Positions 1-7,957 of a stretch of 64,000 nucleotides of DNA are shown one piece after another. Under the pieces are notes generated by a model. That model was not told the origin of the DNA and did no database searches. It saw only the letters and a program-made list of their open reading frames with translations. Source of the stretch: Cohnella sp. CFH 77786 (GTDB lineage Bacteria; Bacillota; Bacilli; Paenibacillales; Paenibacillaceae); assembly GCF_019400745.1 (NCBI RefSeq), contig NZ_WJIB01000019.1:1-64000 (forward strand), read 5' to 3'. A program made the position numbers and the translations under genes. Position 1 is the stretch's first letter; every line of letters begins with the position of its first letter.

Positions 1-61
1 TCGCAGCAACCATGATCAGCATGGCCAGTTTTTTGGTTAGCGTAAATTTACGATGCGCCAA
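1..61 (-). CDS. sensor histidine kinase, N-terminal fragment (runs off the window)
   Basis: Only the first 20 codons are inside the window. The gene reads leftward and begins with a TTG at 61-59, preceded by a GGGGAAGAGG ribosome binding site that lies inside the end of the upstream response regulator gene. The visible peptide is basic and then hydrophobic (MAHRKFTLTKKLAMLIMVAA), which is the usual cytoplasmic start and first membrane helix of a sensor kinase. The start overlaps the response regulator stop codon (50-48) by 14 bases, so the two are probably translationally coupled. The kinase identity is inferred from this coupling and the N-terminus; no catalytic domain is visible. Confidence 0.6.
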   Translation of the reverse strand, partial: MAHRKFTLTKKLAMLIMVAA

Positions 62-743
62 ATCGATATCCTCTTCCCCATTCCGTTTGTATATAAACCG
101 GACGTGCCGGATCATCCTCAATTTTGGAGCGCAGCTTCCGAATATGCACCATAACCGTATTGTTGGAACAGTAAAAATAAGGCTCTCCCCACACACTTTC
201 ATATATATTTTGGGCAGAAAATATTTTGTTGCGTTTGCTCATCAGCAGTTTCAGGATACGATATTCCAGATCGGACAACTTGAGTTGCTGCCCCTCTTTC
301 CAGACATCATTAAATTCTTCGTTAACTCTAAGTTTGCCCCCAACCAGAAATGTTTCTTCATATTCCTTCTTTTCCTTATATATTGTGTATCTGCGCAATT
401 GGGCAATCACTCTGGCGTGAAGTTCCTCTTCTGAGAAGGGTTTTGTCATATAGTCATCGCCGCCGGCGAGTAATCCTTCGGTTTTGTCGAGTGTACTTGA
501 TCTGGCCGTCAGGAACAGAATCGGAACGTTGGAAGATTCCCTGATCTGCTGGCAGGTTTCAATCCCTGAAATGCCCGGCATCATAATATCCAATATAACC
601 AAGTCCAGCGAATCGTTCATCAGTTGCAGTGCTCGCTGCCCATCCTTGGCTCTTAACACCTCATATCCTGCGCGCGTAAGGGATTCCCCTAATAGATCGC
701 CAATGTCCTGATCATCCTCTACGACTAATATTCGATGGGCCAT
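48..743 (-). CDS. OmpR/PhoB-family response regulator (VanR/BceR-like)
   Basis: 231 residues. The N-terminal receiver domain (about 1-120) shows the acidic pocket EDD (9-11), the phospho-acceptor Asp52 in VILDIMMPG, and the TARSS and DDYMTKPF motifs. The C-terminal winged helix (about 130-231) ends with VYIQTEWGRGYRFG, typical of OmpR/PhoB regulators. ATG 743 follows GAGGTGAGAGAGG. The gene is read leftward and overlaps the start of a sensor kinase. It faces a VTT membrane protein and a DUF418 gene across an intergenic region carrying an inverted 19-bp element (836-854 and 906-924). It probably binds there and controls both directions, but the binding is inferred from layout alone. Confidence 0.9.
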   Translation of the reverse strand: MAHRILVVEDDQDIGDLLGESLTRAGYEVLRAKDGQRALQLMNDSLDLVILDIMMPGISGIETCQQIRESSNVPILFLTARSSTLDKTEGLLAGGDDYMTKPFSEEELHARVIAQLRRYTIYKEKKEYEETFLVGGKLRVNEEFNDVWKEGQQLKLSDLEYRILKLLMSKRNKIFSAQNIYESVWGEPYFYCSNNTVMVHIRKLRSKIEDDPARPVYIQTEWGRGYRFGAS

Positions 744-835
744 GCCTCTCTCACCTCATGATTATTGATGGTACTACTCGTGTACCCTTACTATATATCG
801 TCCATAAGTACACGTACGTTATAAGATACGACGTA

Positions 836-924
836 AATCTTAACCGTTTATGAAAGCTGTTGTTCGCCACAAGTTTGTCACATTCACTAATAAAAATGAT
901 GGCCCTTCATAAATGGTTAAGATT
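836..924. promoter_or_regulatory. divergent operator: inverted 19-bp element
   Basis: The sequence TTCATAAAyGGTTAAGATT occurs at 906-924 on the plus strand and, with one base difference (18 of 19), at 836-854 on the minus strand. The two copies face outward between the response regulator gene and the VTT gene. A third copy in the plus orientation sits at 1752-1770 before the DUF418 gene. This is the expected layout for an autoregulated response regulator that also drives neighbouring targets. The identity of the binding protein is inferred. Confidence 0.6.
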
Positions 925-958
925 CGGTCTTTATATTTATCCATTGTAAGGATCAAGT
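897..958 (+). repeat. 62-bp direct repeat, copy 1 (promoter/operator)
   Basis: Matches 1743-1804 at 61 of 62 positions (the only difference is G927 versus C1773, offset 846 bp). The repeat contains the 19-bp operator element and ends just before the ribosome binding site of the VTT gene. The two copies bracket the VTT gene exactly, so that gene either arrived by duplication or insertion at this promoter, or the promoter was copied to serve a second gene. Confidence 0.9.
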
Positions 959-996
959 GATTGATTAATCATAAGCAAGCGAGAGAGGTAATAATT

Positions 997-1701
997 ATGG
1001 GGTTATTATCAAAAAAAGGACTAGTCGGTAAAATTACAGTTGCCTCTTTGGGCCTTGTGATTTTTGTTTTAGTCATCCAATACTTGCCGCACATTCTTAG
1101 GTTGACTGTATCTATTGATGAATTTCGAGACTATATCCTTTCAACGGGGAAGTTAGGGCCAATTTTGCTTATTTTTTACCAATTACTCCAAATTATAATT
1201 GCTCCAATACCAGGCGAAGTGATTCAAATTGCAGGAGGATATATTTACGGAATATCCTTTGGCACGCTCTACATCACTGTAGGCATGTTGCTAGGCGCTA
1301 TTGTGGCATTCTATTTTACTAGGTTTTTGGGCAGGACATTTATTGAGAGGTTACTGAAAAAAGATAAATTTAAATGGATGGCAAGAATGCTTGATAATAA
1401 AAAAATTTCTGTTTTCTTGTTCATTATATTTATTATTCCGGGACTTCCCAAGGATTTATTTATTTATGCCGCTGGACTAACGACGATAAAGCCTTTAAGA
1501 TTCTTTACAATTTTACTTGTCGCGAGATTCCCTTGGCTTTTAGCTTCTGTGAGCATTGGGTCTAATATTTATCAACAGAATTATTTAACAACTATAATCA
1601 TATCAGGAGTGTCCATCTTGGCTTTTATATTGGGATTAATTTATAAAGATAAGCTCATTAACAAATTGTCTGGATTTAAAAAAAGTATTAGTGAGTCGTA
1701 A
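997..1701 (+). CDS. VTT-domain (TVP38/TMEM64, DedA-superfamily) membrane protein
   Basis: 234 residues starting at ATG 997, which follows GAGAGAGG with a 9-base gap. The protein is very hydrophobic: a first helix at about 10-30, then a re-entrant segment with the family signature around IIIAPIPGEVIQIAGGYIYG and the conserved glycines of the VTT domain. The later segment FIIPGLPKDLFIYAAGL matches the second conserved motif of TVP38/TMEM64 proteins. Bacterial members of this superfamily are implicated in lipid or undecaprenyl-phosphate scrambling. The low GC of the gene differs from the chromosomal core to the right. It shares a duplicated promoter/operator with the DUF418 gene downstream, so both are likely regulated by the adjacent two-component system. 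Confidence 0.85.
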   Translation: MGLLSKKGLVGKITVASLGLVIFVLVIQYLPHILRLTVSIDEFRDYILSTGKLGPILLIFYQLLQIIIAPIPGEVIQIAGGYIYGISFGTLYITVGMLLGAIVAFYFTRFLGRTFIERLLKKDKFKWMARMLDNKKISVFLFIIFIIPGLPKDLFIYAAGLTTIKPLRFFTILLVARFPWLLASVSIGSNIYQQNYLTTIIISGVSILAFILGLIYKDKLINKLSGFKKSISES

Positions 1702-1742
1702 TCATTTGGATGACCAAGTTTTTCGCATTTCCTGCAAAAAAG

Positions 1743-1804
1743 TGATGGCCCTTCATAAATGGTTAAGATTCGCTCTTTATATTTATCCATTGTAAGGATC
1801 AAGT
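1743..1804 (+). repeat. 62-bp direct repeat, copy 2 (promoter/operator)
   Basis: Second copy of the element at 897-958, one mismatch. It lies between the VTT stop codon and the ATG of the DUF418 gene (1858). Downstream of the repeat the two leader sequences are unrelated, so the similarity is confined to the regulatory block. Confidence 0.9.
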
Positions 1805-1857
1805 TTACGCAAGTTTCAGATCCGAACCCCATATTGCAGTGTAAAAGGAGCATTGAT

Positions 1858-3058
1858 ATGAATGTACTAAAAGAAGGACATGTGCAACCGATAAGCTTGC
1901 GGGAACGGGTTCATTTTCTGGACATCGTACGCGGATTCGCCATGCTGGGCATTATTATTGTCAATTATTTTCTGGATCGTGGATTCCGTAAAGGGATTCG
2001 AATCGGCAGTGAATGACGTATTTCGCAATTTGGTTACCTTGTTTGCCGAAGAGAAATTCGTTACGTTATTCTCCTTCCTGTTCGGTGTCGGGTTTATGAT
2101 CTTTATGGATCGAGCCGCGCAGCGGGTTGAGAGTCCCAACAAGCTGTTTGCCCGTAGGCTATCCATCCTATTGGGATTTGGCGTCCTGCATATCACCTTT
2201 GTTTGGACCGGCGACATATTGGCCATTTACGCCATAATCGGGTTCCTTTTGCTCGTCTTCTACAAACGCACGCCCAAAACGTTGCTGCGCTGGATTATCG
2301 CACTCATCGTGATTCGATTCCTGACTCCTGTTTTCACAATATTGTACAACGGCGTAAATACTGCATCATCAGAAATGCCGAAATTTGCAGAGTTTGTTAT
2401 GACTAGCCACAATAGCGGCCTTACCTACCTGGGATCCATCGGGGCTCGCTGGGCAGAAATGGGCACGATGCTCGCCAGCTCTTTCCCTATGCTCTATTCC
2501 ATGTTTCTCATGTTTCTGCTGGGCATGTACTTTGTTAAAAAAGGATTTTTCAAAGACATGGAATCGAAAAAGCCCGTATGGAATCGAATTTGGATCATTA
2601 GCACGATCGCATTTCTGATCTCACAGAGCAGTATGTTGCTCGGCATGCTTAAGAATATGCTGTGGATGGAAATTTCCTCTATCCTGGGACAATACGGGGG
2701 CATAATTGGAAGTATGTTCTATATGAGCACTCTCGCGATGCTGTTCCTGCATGCACCCAAGCTGCGCGGCGCTTTAATGATTTTCACTAATGTCGGACGG
2801 ATGTCATTGACCTGTTATCTGCTGCACTCTATCATCGGAACCATTCTGTTGCTCGGGTACGGATTCGGACTTGCGGATCGTATTCAATCCTCCGGCACGT
2901 TCATGATCGGTCTGGCCGTGTACGCAGTGCTCATGATCTTCAGTAAATTGTGGTTGAAACGGTTTAAGTACGGCCCGATGGAATGGATATGGCGCAAGCT
3001 GACATACGGCAAGATAAACGAGCGCCCCAAAGCAGCTCCACTGTATGCGGCAGAGTAG
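1858..3058 (+). pseudogene. DUF418 integral membrane protein, frameshifted
   Basis: The reading frame from ATG 1858 (RBS AAAGGAG) encodes the DUF418 N-terminus, with RVHFLDIVRGFAMLGIIIVNYF, but then runs to a stop at 2016. The rest of the family continues in the +1 frame from about 1965 to 3058, with EEKFVTLFSFLFGVGF, several membrane helices and the C-terminal LTCYLLHSIIGTILL and KLWLKRFKYGPMEWIWR motifs. The distance between the VN and KF motifs looks about 20 residues shorter than I expect for the family, so a small deletion plus frameshift is likely. A single sequencing error is the alternative. DUF418 proteins are uncharacterised, transporter-like membrane proteins. Confidence 0.8.
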
Positions 3059-3117
3059 CTGAAATGTTGTACAAAACAACTGGACTTGGAATTTAGTAAA
3101 TGGAGGAGCGAGTAATC

Positions 3118-3684
3118 ATGAAAACAACAAAGGAAACGAACGTTACTCTGGAACTGGAAGAGGAATCCCATCTGCCGGAATTTCGGAAAAAATTGCAGGA
3201 AGCATTTGCGATTGCCGTGATTGAAACGTTCGGTGATTGCGATGATGAACCCATCCCATCGGACAAAGATGTTCAGGAGTCTTTCGATGCTCCTGGAGCG
3301 GTCGTATATCATATTCTTCAGGATGGTAAGAAGGTCGGTGGAGCAGTATTACGTATCGACAGCGAAACCCATCATAATTCGCTGGATTTGATCTATGTAT
3401 CTCCAGAACATCACAGCCAGGGGATTGGTCTTTCTGCTTGGAAAGCCATTGAAGCACGGTATCCGGATACGGTGCTCTGGGAGACCGGGACACCTTATTT
3501 TGAAAAGCGGAATATCAACTTCTATGTGAATAAGTGCGGATTCCAAATCGTAGAGTTCTACAATGAATATCACTCTGACCCGCATATGCATCGCAATGGA
3601 TGCGAAGATGACAATCCCCTGCCGGGTGGTGATGACTTTTTCAGATTTGAAAAGGTTATGAAGAAAAAAGGACTGAACAATTGA
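3118..3684 (+). CDS. GNAT-family N-acetyltransferase
   Basis: 188 residues from ATG 3118, which has GGAGGAG nine bases upstream; an in-frame ATG at 3100 lies inside that site and is less likely. The acetyl-CoA-binding motif A of the GNAT fold is visible as LIYVSPEHHSQGIGLSAWKA (about 108-127), followed by an LWETGTPYFEKRNINFYVNKCGF segment typical of motif B. The substrate cannot be told. It lies 59 bases after the DUF418 pseudogene on the same strand and is closed by a strong terminator, so it may have been the last gene of that transcription unit. Confidence 0.85.
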   Translation: MKTTKETNVTLELEEESHLPEFRKKLQEAFAIAVIETFGDCDDEPIPSDKDVQESFDAPGAVVYHILQDGKKVGGAVLRIDSETHHNSLDLIYVSPEHHSQGIGLSAWKAIEARYPDTVLWETGTPYFEKRNINFYVNKCGFQIVEFYNEYHSDPHMHRNGCEDDNPLPGGDDFFRFEKVMKKKGLNN

Positions 3685-3713
3685 ATAAATACGCGATAGT
3701 TTAGAAAACAAGC

Positions 3714-3766
3714 AAAACAGGTACAGGCTTTTATCTTAGAGGATGAGGAGCCTGTACCTGTTTTTT
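3714..3766 (+). terminator. intrinsic terminator after the GNAT gene
   Basis: A perfect 16-bp stem (AAAACAGGTACAGGCT at 3714-3729 and its complement at 3749-3764) with a 19-base loop, ending in six T residues (3761-3766). The A-rich opposite side means it could also act on the minus strand. Confidence 0.9.
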
Positions 3767-3795
3767 ACCATAGCTTATCTTGAAGTGCAAAGGTT

Positions 3796-3830
3796 ATACG
3801 GTTCACCTTAACGGTCATAACGGCGAAACT
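3796..3830 (-). repeat. degenerate rlmH 3'-end (att-like) site 1 with inverted repeat arm
   Basis: Read on the minus strand, 3807-3796 gives GGTGAACCGTAT, encoding Gly-Glu-Pro-Tyr as in the last codons of rlmH; the following His-Lys-stop has decayed to Asn-Leu. On the other side lies TAACGGCGAAA (3819-3829). Its perfect complement TTTCGCCGTTA occurs at 6788-6798, so the two enclose the 3-kb unit between them. I read this as the outer boundary of an SCC-like cassette. Confidence 0.55.
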
Positions 3831-3852
3831 AGAAGACGCCCGGCATCTTGCG

Positions 3853-4362
3853 CTACCTTTTATCCGACCATTCTTTTTCTAAAATGCTCATTTCCCACAG
3901 ATTCCAGAATTCGTCGTCGACTTTTCGCGCTTCCCGAAGCAAGCCTTCTTTCACGAAGCCCGCCTTCTCGTAACATGCAATCGCGGGAAGATTGAAATCG
4001 AATACGCCAAGGCTAACACGATGTAATTTTAACTGATCAAAAGCGATATGCAGAACGTTTTGTACCATCAGTTGTCCTATGCCATGTCCTTTCAGGGTTC
4101 TTTCCCCGACTAAGACCTTACCTATTCTCCCCGAATTGTTTATTCGGTCGATCGTTAAATTGATATGCCCGATAACCTCGTCATTTTCTTCAAGTACCAC
4201 CCGATAAATTAGCGAATCGCTGCGGATATAATTCTCTAACTGTTGTTCCGTTAATGGGTAGCTAAACGTTCTGCCTCCCCATTGAAGCATGAATTTCGGC
4301 GAATCAATCCAATCGATGAGTTGCTTAAAGTCGGTACGTTCGAAGCGTTCAAGCTTGATCAC
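3853..4362 (-). CDS. GNAT-family N-acetyltransferase (RimJ/RimL-like)
   Basis: 169 residues if started at the GTG at 4362, which follows AAGGAAGG with a suitable gap just after the stop codon of the DinB gene; a longer reading would overlap that gene. The protein opens VIKLERFERTDFKQLIDWI and contains the GNAT motif A VLVGERTLKGHGIGQLMVQNVL (about 85-106) and the RimL-like RVSLGVFDFNLPAIACYEKAGFVKEG. It is probably an N-terminal or small-molecule acetyltransferase of unknown target. Sixteen bases separate it from the DinB gene, so they likely form one transcript. Confidence 0.85.
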   Translation of the reverse strand: MIKLERFERTDFKQLIDWIDSPKFMLQWGGRTFSYPLTEQQLENYIRSDSLIYRVVLEENDEVIGHINLTIDRINNSGRIGKVLVGERTLKGHGIGQLMVQNVLHIAFDQLKLHRVSLGVFDFNLPAIACYEKAGFVKEGLLREARKVDDEFWNLWEMSILEKEWSDKR

Positions 4363-4378
4363 GGCAATCTTACCTTCC

Positions 4379-4912
4379 TTAATGGTATTGACCCGTAACA
4401 TGTTCATTCGTATCTTGCAGCATCTTGGCAAGCACCACGATCTGCCCCGCATGATATCCATAGTGTGCCGACACCTGTATAAGCAGACGGCCGATTACTC
4501 TTGTATCATAGGTTTCGTCGGCAGGGGCATCAACTCGGTGCATTCGGTTCCAATCCTCGTGTTCATAGCGAATGATGACCTCCCGAGACAAATCGTCGTT
4601 CGATAGAGCGGATAAAACAACTTCCGATTCGGATCGGGTTTTCCGAAGGAGTGCAATTAGTTCTTCTTTCGATATCCCCCCGTCCGTTGTAAATTCGCGG
4701 GTTCGCTCCCGGATAAACGGCCTGTTTCCGATCGCGCTCACGAAATTCTGATATTCGTTGCCCGCCAAATGCAAGATGAGATTACCGATGCTGTTCATAG
4801 AGTCCTTCATTCTTGTCCACATGAGCCCGTCGTCTAGCGAATTCAAGCTCTTCTCGATTCGGTCAAGCTGCTTGTTCATATCTTCCATGATGTATTTGGT
4901 CAGTTCAATCAA
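4379..4912 (-). CDS. DinB-superfamily protein (DUF1572-like)
   Basis: About 177 residues from a TTG at 4912 that overlaps the stop codon of the PhzF pseudogene by eight bases (TTGATTGA) behind a G-rich ribosome binding site; the next methionine is ten codons in. The four-helix DinB fold is suggested by MNSIGNLILHLAGNEYQNF, with its metal-ligand-type His, and by the C-terminal LLIQVSAHYGYHAGQIVVLAK, which has the HYGYHAGQ pattern. Members include metal-dependent thiol transferases; no specific activity can be assigned. It lies between the PhzF remnant and a GNAT gene on one strand. Confidence 0.85.
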   Translation of the reverse strand: MIELTKYIMEDMNKQLDRIEKSLNSLDDGLMWTRMKDSMNSIGNLILHLAGNEYQNFVSAIGNRPFIRERTREFTTDGGISKEELIALLRKTRSESEVVLSALSNDDLSREVIIRYEHEDWNRMHRVDAPADETYDTRVIGRLLIQVSAHYGYHAGQIVVLAKMLQDTNEHVTGQYH

Positions 4913-5721
4913 AGGAATCCCCCCAACTTTCAGGTAGTCGCAAATTACCTTCAATCGTTACATGCGCGAACCCTCCAACTTGGATGGCGATATCCGACCC
5001 CGTCGGTACGATGGTTACATATAGCGTGCCTGGACGACCGACTGCATCGCCTTGTCCTATCGTTAAGCGAGTCTTTTCTTTGCTTATGATGCTTTCCAAA
5101 ACAAGATATCCGGTCAAAGCGCCATTGGCCGCCCCCGTCACGGGATCTTCCGGTATGCCAACCGCGGGTGCAAAATCCCGTGTATAGAGGTCAAACCCTT
5201 GCTTTGCGTCGAACGTAAATAGATGCGTGTTGCTAATAGAATGTTTTTTATTAGACAACGCCAATTGATCCATTTTCGGTTTGGCCGCGTCGATCGCTTG
5301 ATGCGTCTTAATCGGAACAATCAGCTTTTACTTCTGGGGGAATCTGTGTCATCGTCACCTTGCCGATCTGATTTTCGTATTTATCCCAATGTACCGGAAT
5401 TAAACCGATATTGGTTTGCAAGGTGATCCGATCTGCTCTATTGGCCCATCCGTATTCATTGGCAAGCAACCATACGGATGCGACCGTAGCGTGACCGCAG
5501 AAATTGATTTCTTCTTGCGGCGTGAAATAACGGACTCGGTAGTCTGCCTTCGGGTCACTAGCTGGCAACAAAAAAGCCGTCTCCGACAAATTTAGCTGGT
5601 TGGCAATCTTTTGCATTTGCGTTAATGTTAATCTACATGCATCAGGCACGACTCCAGCGGGGTTGCCTTCGAACGGATTTTGGGTAAAAGCATCGACATG
5701 GTAGATTCGTATCTGATTCAT
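4905..5721 (-). pseudogene. PhzF-family isomerase/epimerase, internal deletion and frameshift
   Basis: The N-terminal half starts at ATG 5721 with IRIYHVDAFTQNPFEGNPAGVV, including the Asn-Pro-Ala-Gly-Val and LSETAFLLP motifs of PhzF. It continues through NFCGHATVAS and stops at 5308. The C-terminal third resumes in another frame (about 5300-4905) with DPVTGAANGALTGYL and the GRPGTLYV element. The two parts total only about 255 codons instead of about 290-300, and the central barrel segment is missing, so a deletion of roughly 40-50 codons is likely on top of the frameshift. It is divergent from a LysR regulator, the usual arrangement for a regulator and its target. Confidence 0.85.
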
Positions 5722-5836
5722 GGCTGCAACTCGCTCCCTTTTATCTATTGGATACATCATAATGAAGTTCCAATCGAGCGTAAAATGAAAATTTACCATA
5801 CCATGCATGAAAAGTAGTTCATGGAAGCTTGGTGCG

Positions 5837-6706
5837 ATGATGACACTCTATCAATTAGAAGTATTCCTAGCTGTCGTTCAAACGGGCAGTTTCACCAGAG
5901 CTGGAGAGGTTTTGCTTACAAGTCAATCGGGCATTAGCCACAGTATTGCCGATTTGGAAAAAGAATTAGGCATTGTTCTTTTTACGCGCAACCGCAACGG
6001 CGTAAAGCTGACGGATGCGGGCGAGCGAATCTTGCCGCATGCTCGTGAGATTGTGGATCAGAAAAACAAGATGATACAAGACGTTGCGGAGGCAAAAGGC
6101 GTTAGCAGCGGGACCCTGAGGATCGGTGCCTTCTCCAGCTTTTCGGTCAACGCGATTCCAGGTATTTTTCAAGCATTTCGCGGCCGCTATCCTGGCGTAG
6201 AATTGCTGCTCTTTGAAGGAAGTTATGCGGAGATTGAATCTTGGATCAAGGCAGGGACCGTTGACCTTGGGTTTCTTGCCCATCCATGCGATGGATTGGA
6301 TTTCATACATCTCGTTAGCGATCCGTATGTGGCAGTCTTGCCAGCGACTCATCCACTCGGGAAGCTTGACAGGATCTCGATCGAGCAGCTTGCGTACGAA
6401 CCGTTTCTTTCGCTTAAATCCGGATGCGAAAGACTTGTGATGAGAGCCTTTCAAGAGAAGGGGCTTGGCCTAAATAAGCAGTTAGAGGTTGCGGAGAACT
6501 CCACCATTATCTCTATGGTCGAAGCAGGCATCGGAGTGTCCATCGTGCCTTCGATGATCCTGCCGGCAATGCCGGCAAATATTGCGGTGAAACCGTTAAA
6601 GCCCCCTATTGCCCGTGATATAGGCTTAGCGGTGCGCTCGCAGGAAACCATCTCCCCTGCAATCAATGCCTTTATCAAGGAGACGCAAATCTTATTTGCC
6701 ATTTGA
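5837..6706 (+). CDS. LysR-family transcriptional regulator
   Basis: 289 residues from ATG 5837. The N-terminal winged helix-turn-helix (about 1-60) reads MTLYQLEVFLAVVQTGSFTRAGEVLLTSQSGISHSIADLEKELGIVLFTRNRNGVKLT, a standard LysR signature. Residues 90-289 form the periplasmic-binding-like effector domain, with GTLRIGAFSSFSVNAIPGIF and a late VEAGIGVSIVPSMIL. It is divergently placed from a PhzF pseudogene about 115 bases away, so it probably regulated that gene; with the target broken its present role is unclear. No effector can be named. Confidence 0.92.
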   Translation: MMTLYQLEVFLAVVQTGSFTRAGEVLLTSQSGISHSIADLEKELGIVLFTRNRNGVKLTDAGERILPHAREIVDQKNKMIQDVAEAKGVSSGTLRIGAFSSFSVNAIPGIFQAFRGRYPGVELLLFEGSYAEIESWIKAGTVDLGFLAHPCDGLDFIHLVSDPYVAVLPATHPLGKLDRISIEQLAYEPFLSLKSGCERLVMRAFQEKGLGLNKQLEVAENSTIISMVEAGIGVSIVPSMILPAMPANIAVKPLKPPIARDIGLAVRSQETISPAINAFIKETQILFAI

Positions 6707-6783
6707 CAATATCTTCCTGAAATACGCTACAACCACCTCGTGGAATTCCATAGCAGCCTGAGACATTTAGCGACTTCTATGCA

Positions 6784-6816
6784 AAATTTTCGCCGTTACT
6801 TGTGGAAGGGTTCACC
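6784..6816 (-). repeat. rlmH 3'-end (att-like) site 2
   Basis: On the minus strand 6816-6796 reads Gly-Glu-Pro-Phe-His-Lys-stop, the end of RlmH with Tyr changed to Phe. The shared sequence extends past the stop codon into CGGCGAAAATTTT, as at the real rlmH gene (18093-18125), so the similarity cannot be protein-level selection. It is an ectopic copy with no upstream rlmH reading frame. It also carries the right arm TTTCGCCGTTA (6788-6798) that pairs with 3819-3829. Confidence 0.8.
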
Positions 6817-6853
6817 TTACAGCCGGCATGAGGATCATTTTTGAAACCTTGAA

Positions 6854-6890
6854 AGGCCCGAATTAGCCGTATTTCAAGCTAATCGGGCCT
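6854..6890 (-). terminator. probable terminator of the WYL regulator gene
   Basis: A near-perfect 13-bp stem (AGGCCCGAATTAGC at 6854-6867 against GCTAATCGGGCCT at 6878-6890). On the minus strand it follows the stop codon of the regulator by about a dozen bases and runs into TTTCAAGGTTT. The T tract is imperfect. Confidence 0.6.
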
Positions 6891-6902
6891 CACCAATAAC
6901 GC

Positions 6903-7844
6903 TCAGGGATACAATAATTGCATAGCTTCGACTTTTTGCTGAAGGTACGAGATGGCTTCAATTGGCTCCAATATTTTGACATCATTCCCCAGGCTCCAGA
7001 TCAACTCTACATAGAAATGTAAGTCTTCCGCCGCAATCTGAACTGCTACAGTTCCGCTGCCGTCCTCATTGCGCTGTATGTATGGAGCAAATCGAGGATT
7101 AGATTCCAGAAGCCATACACCCTTCTTCGTCATCTCCAAAAGAAGTACCCGTTGTTCTAGATGGTCTTTTTCAAGCTTATTGATCAATGTCATTTGACTT
7201 ATATCTTCTCGGCAAGGAATCGCTTCGTTGAGTGATACAGAGAGGATACGATCCGCCCTGAACTGCCGGATTTCTTCCCGAAGGAAACAATACGCCGGGC
7301 AATACCAATATCCGGAACTCGTAAAGAGGCCAATGGGCTGAATATTCCGTTCCTCAACCCCGCTTTTTGATTTGTACTCGATTGTGACCACTCTGCGAAT
7401 CATAATGGACTGCAGCAGAGATTGAAGAATCCCCGGAACCATCGATCGGTATGGACTCCATAACATGACTCGATTCTTCAAGCGGTCTATCTGTTCTCTT
7501 ATATCGGCAGGCAAGTAATGATAAAACTTATGCAGAGCGGATTCGGCCCCTTCGCCAAAAGGCAAGGAACTGAAAAAATTCAATGACTGGCACGCGAAAT
7601 ACATAGCCATTGCTTCGCTTTCGGAGAAGCTGATCGGCGGAAGCAGCCTCTCTTTCAGCAGCTTATACCCTCCGCCTCTTCCCTGAATGGAATAGATCGG
7701 AATACCAAGTTCACTCAATTCCTGCAAGTCCCGTGTCATCGTTCGGCTGGATATCCCGAATTCATCGGCCAGTTCTTTAACGGTAAATGACTTTCTAGCG
7801 TTAATCATCATAATCAATTGAATGAGGCGCTGTGACTTTTGCAT
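6903..7844 (-). CDS. YafY-type transcriptional regulator (HTH_11 + WYL domain)
   Basis: 313 residues from ATG 7844 (RBS AGAGGTGG). The N-terminal DeoR/HTH_11 helix-turn-helix (about 1-60) contains FTVKELADEFGISSRTMTRDLQELSELGIPIYSIQGRGGGY. The WYL domain lies at about 135-230, with VTIEYKSKSGVEERNIQPIGLF and YWYCPAYCFLREEIRQFRADRI. WYL domains bind ligands, sometimes nucleic acid. The gene is divergent from an alpha/beta hydrolase, and a perfect 19-bp inverted repeat between them is the obvious operator. It likely represses itself and the hydrolase; this is inferred from position. Confidence 0.92.
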   Translation of the reverse strand: MQKSQRLIQLIMMINARKSFTVKELADEFGISSRTMTRDLQELSELGIPIYSIQGRGGGYKLLKERLLPPISFSESEAMAMYFACQSLNFFSSLPFGEGAESALHKFYHYLPADIREQIDRLKNRVMLWSPYRSMVPGILQSLLQSIMIRRVVTIEYKSKSGVEERNIQPIGLFTSSGYWYCPAYCFLREEIRQFRADRILSVSLNEAIPCREDISQMTLINKLEKDHLEQRVLLLEMTKKGVWLLESNPRFAPYIQRNEDGSGTVAVQIAAEDLHFYVELIWSLGNDVKILEPIEAISYLQQKVEAMQLLYP

Positions 7845-7877
7845 TGAACCACCTCTATCTCGATATTTTCTTCCATT

Positions 7878-7920
7878 GTATCCCTTAAATAAGACATCAT
7901 TTGTCTTATTTAAGGGATAC
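7878..7920. promoter_or_regulatory. perfect 19-bp palindromic operator
   Basis: GTATCCCTTAAATAAGACA (7878-7896) is followed after a 5-base spacer by its exact complement (7902-7920). The palindrome lies between the divergent WYL regulator and hydrolase genes, a few bases before their leaders. Its length and perfection suit a dimeric regulator site, most simply the adjacent WYL protein. A hairpin role in RNA is less likely because no T tract follows. Confidence 0.75.
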
Positions 7921-7957
7921 TATCATCCCACAAGACTTTGAAGGGAGTATGATCAAA

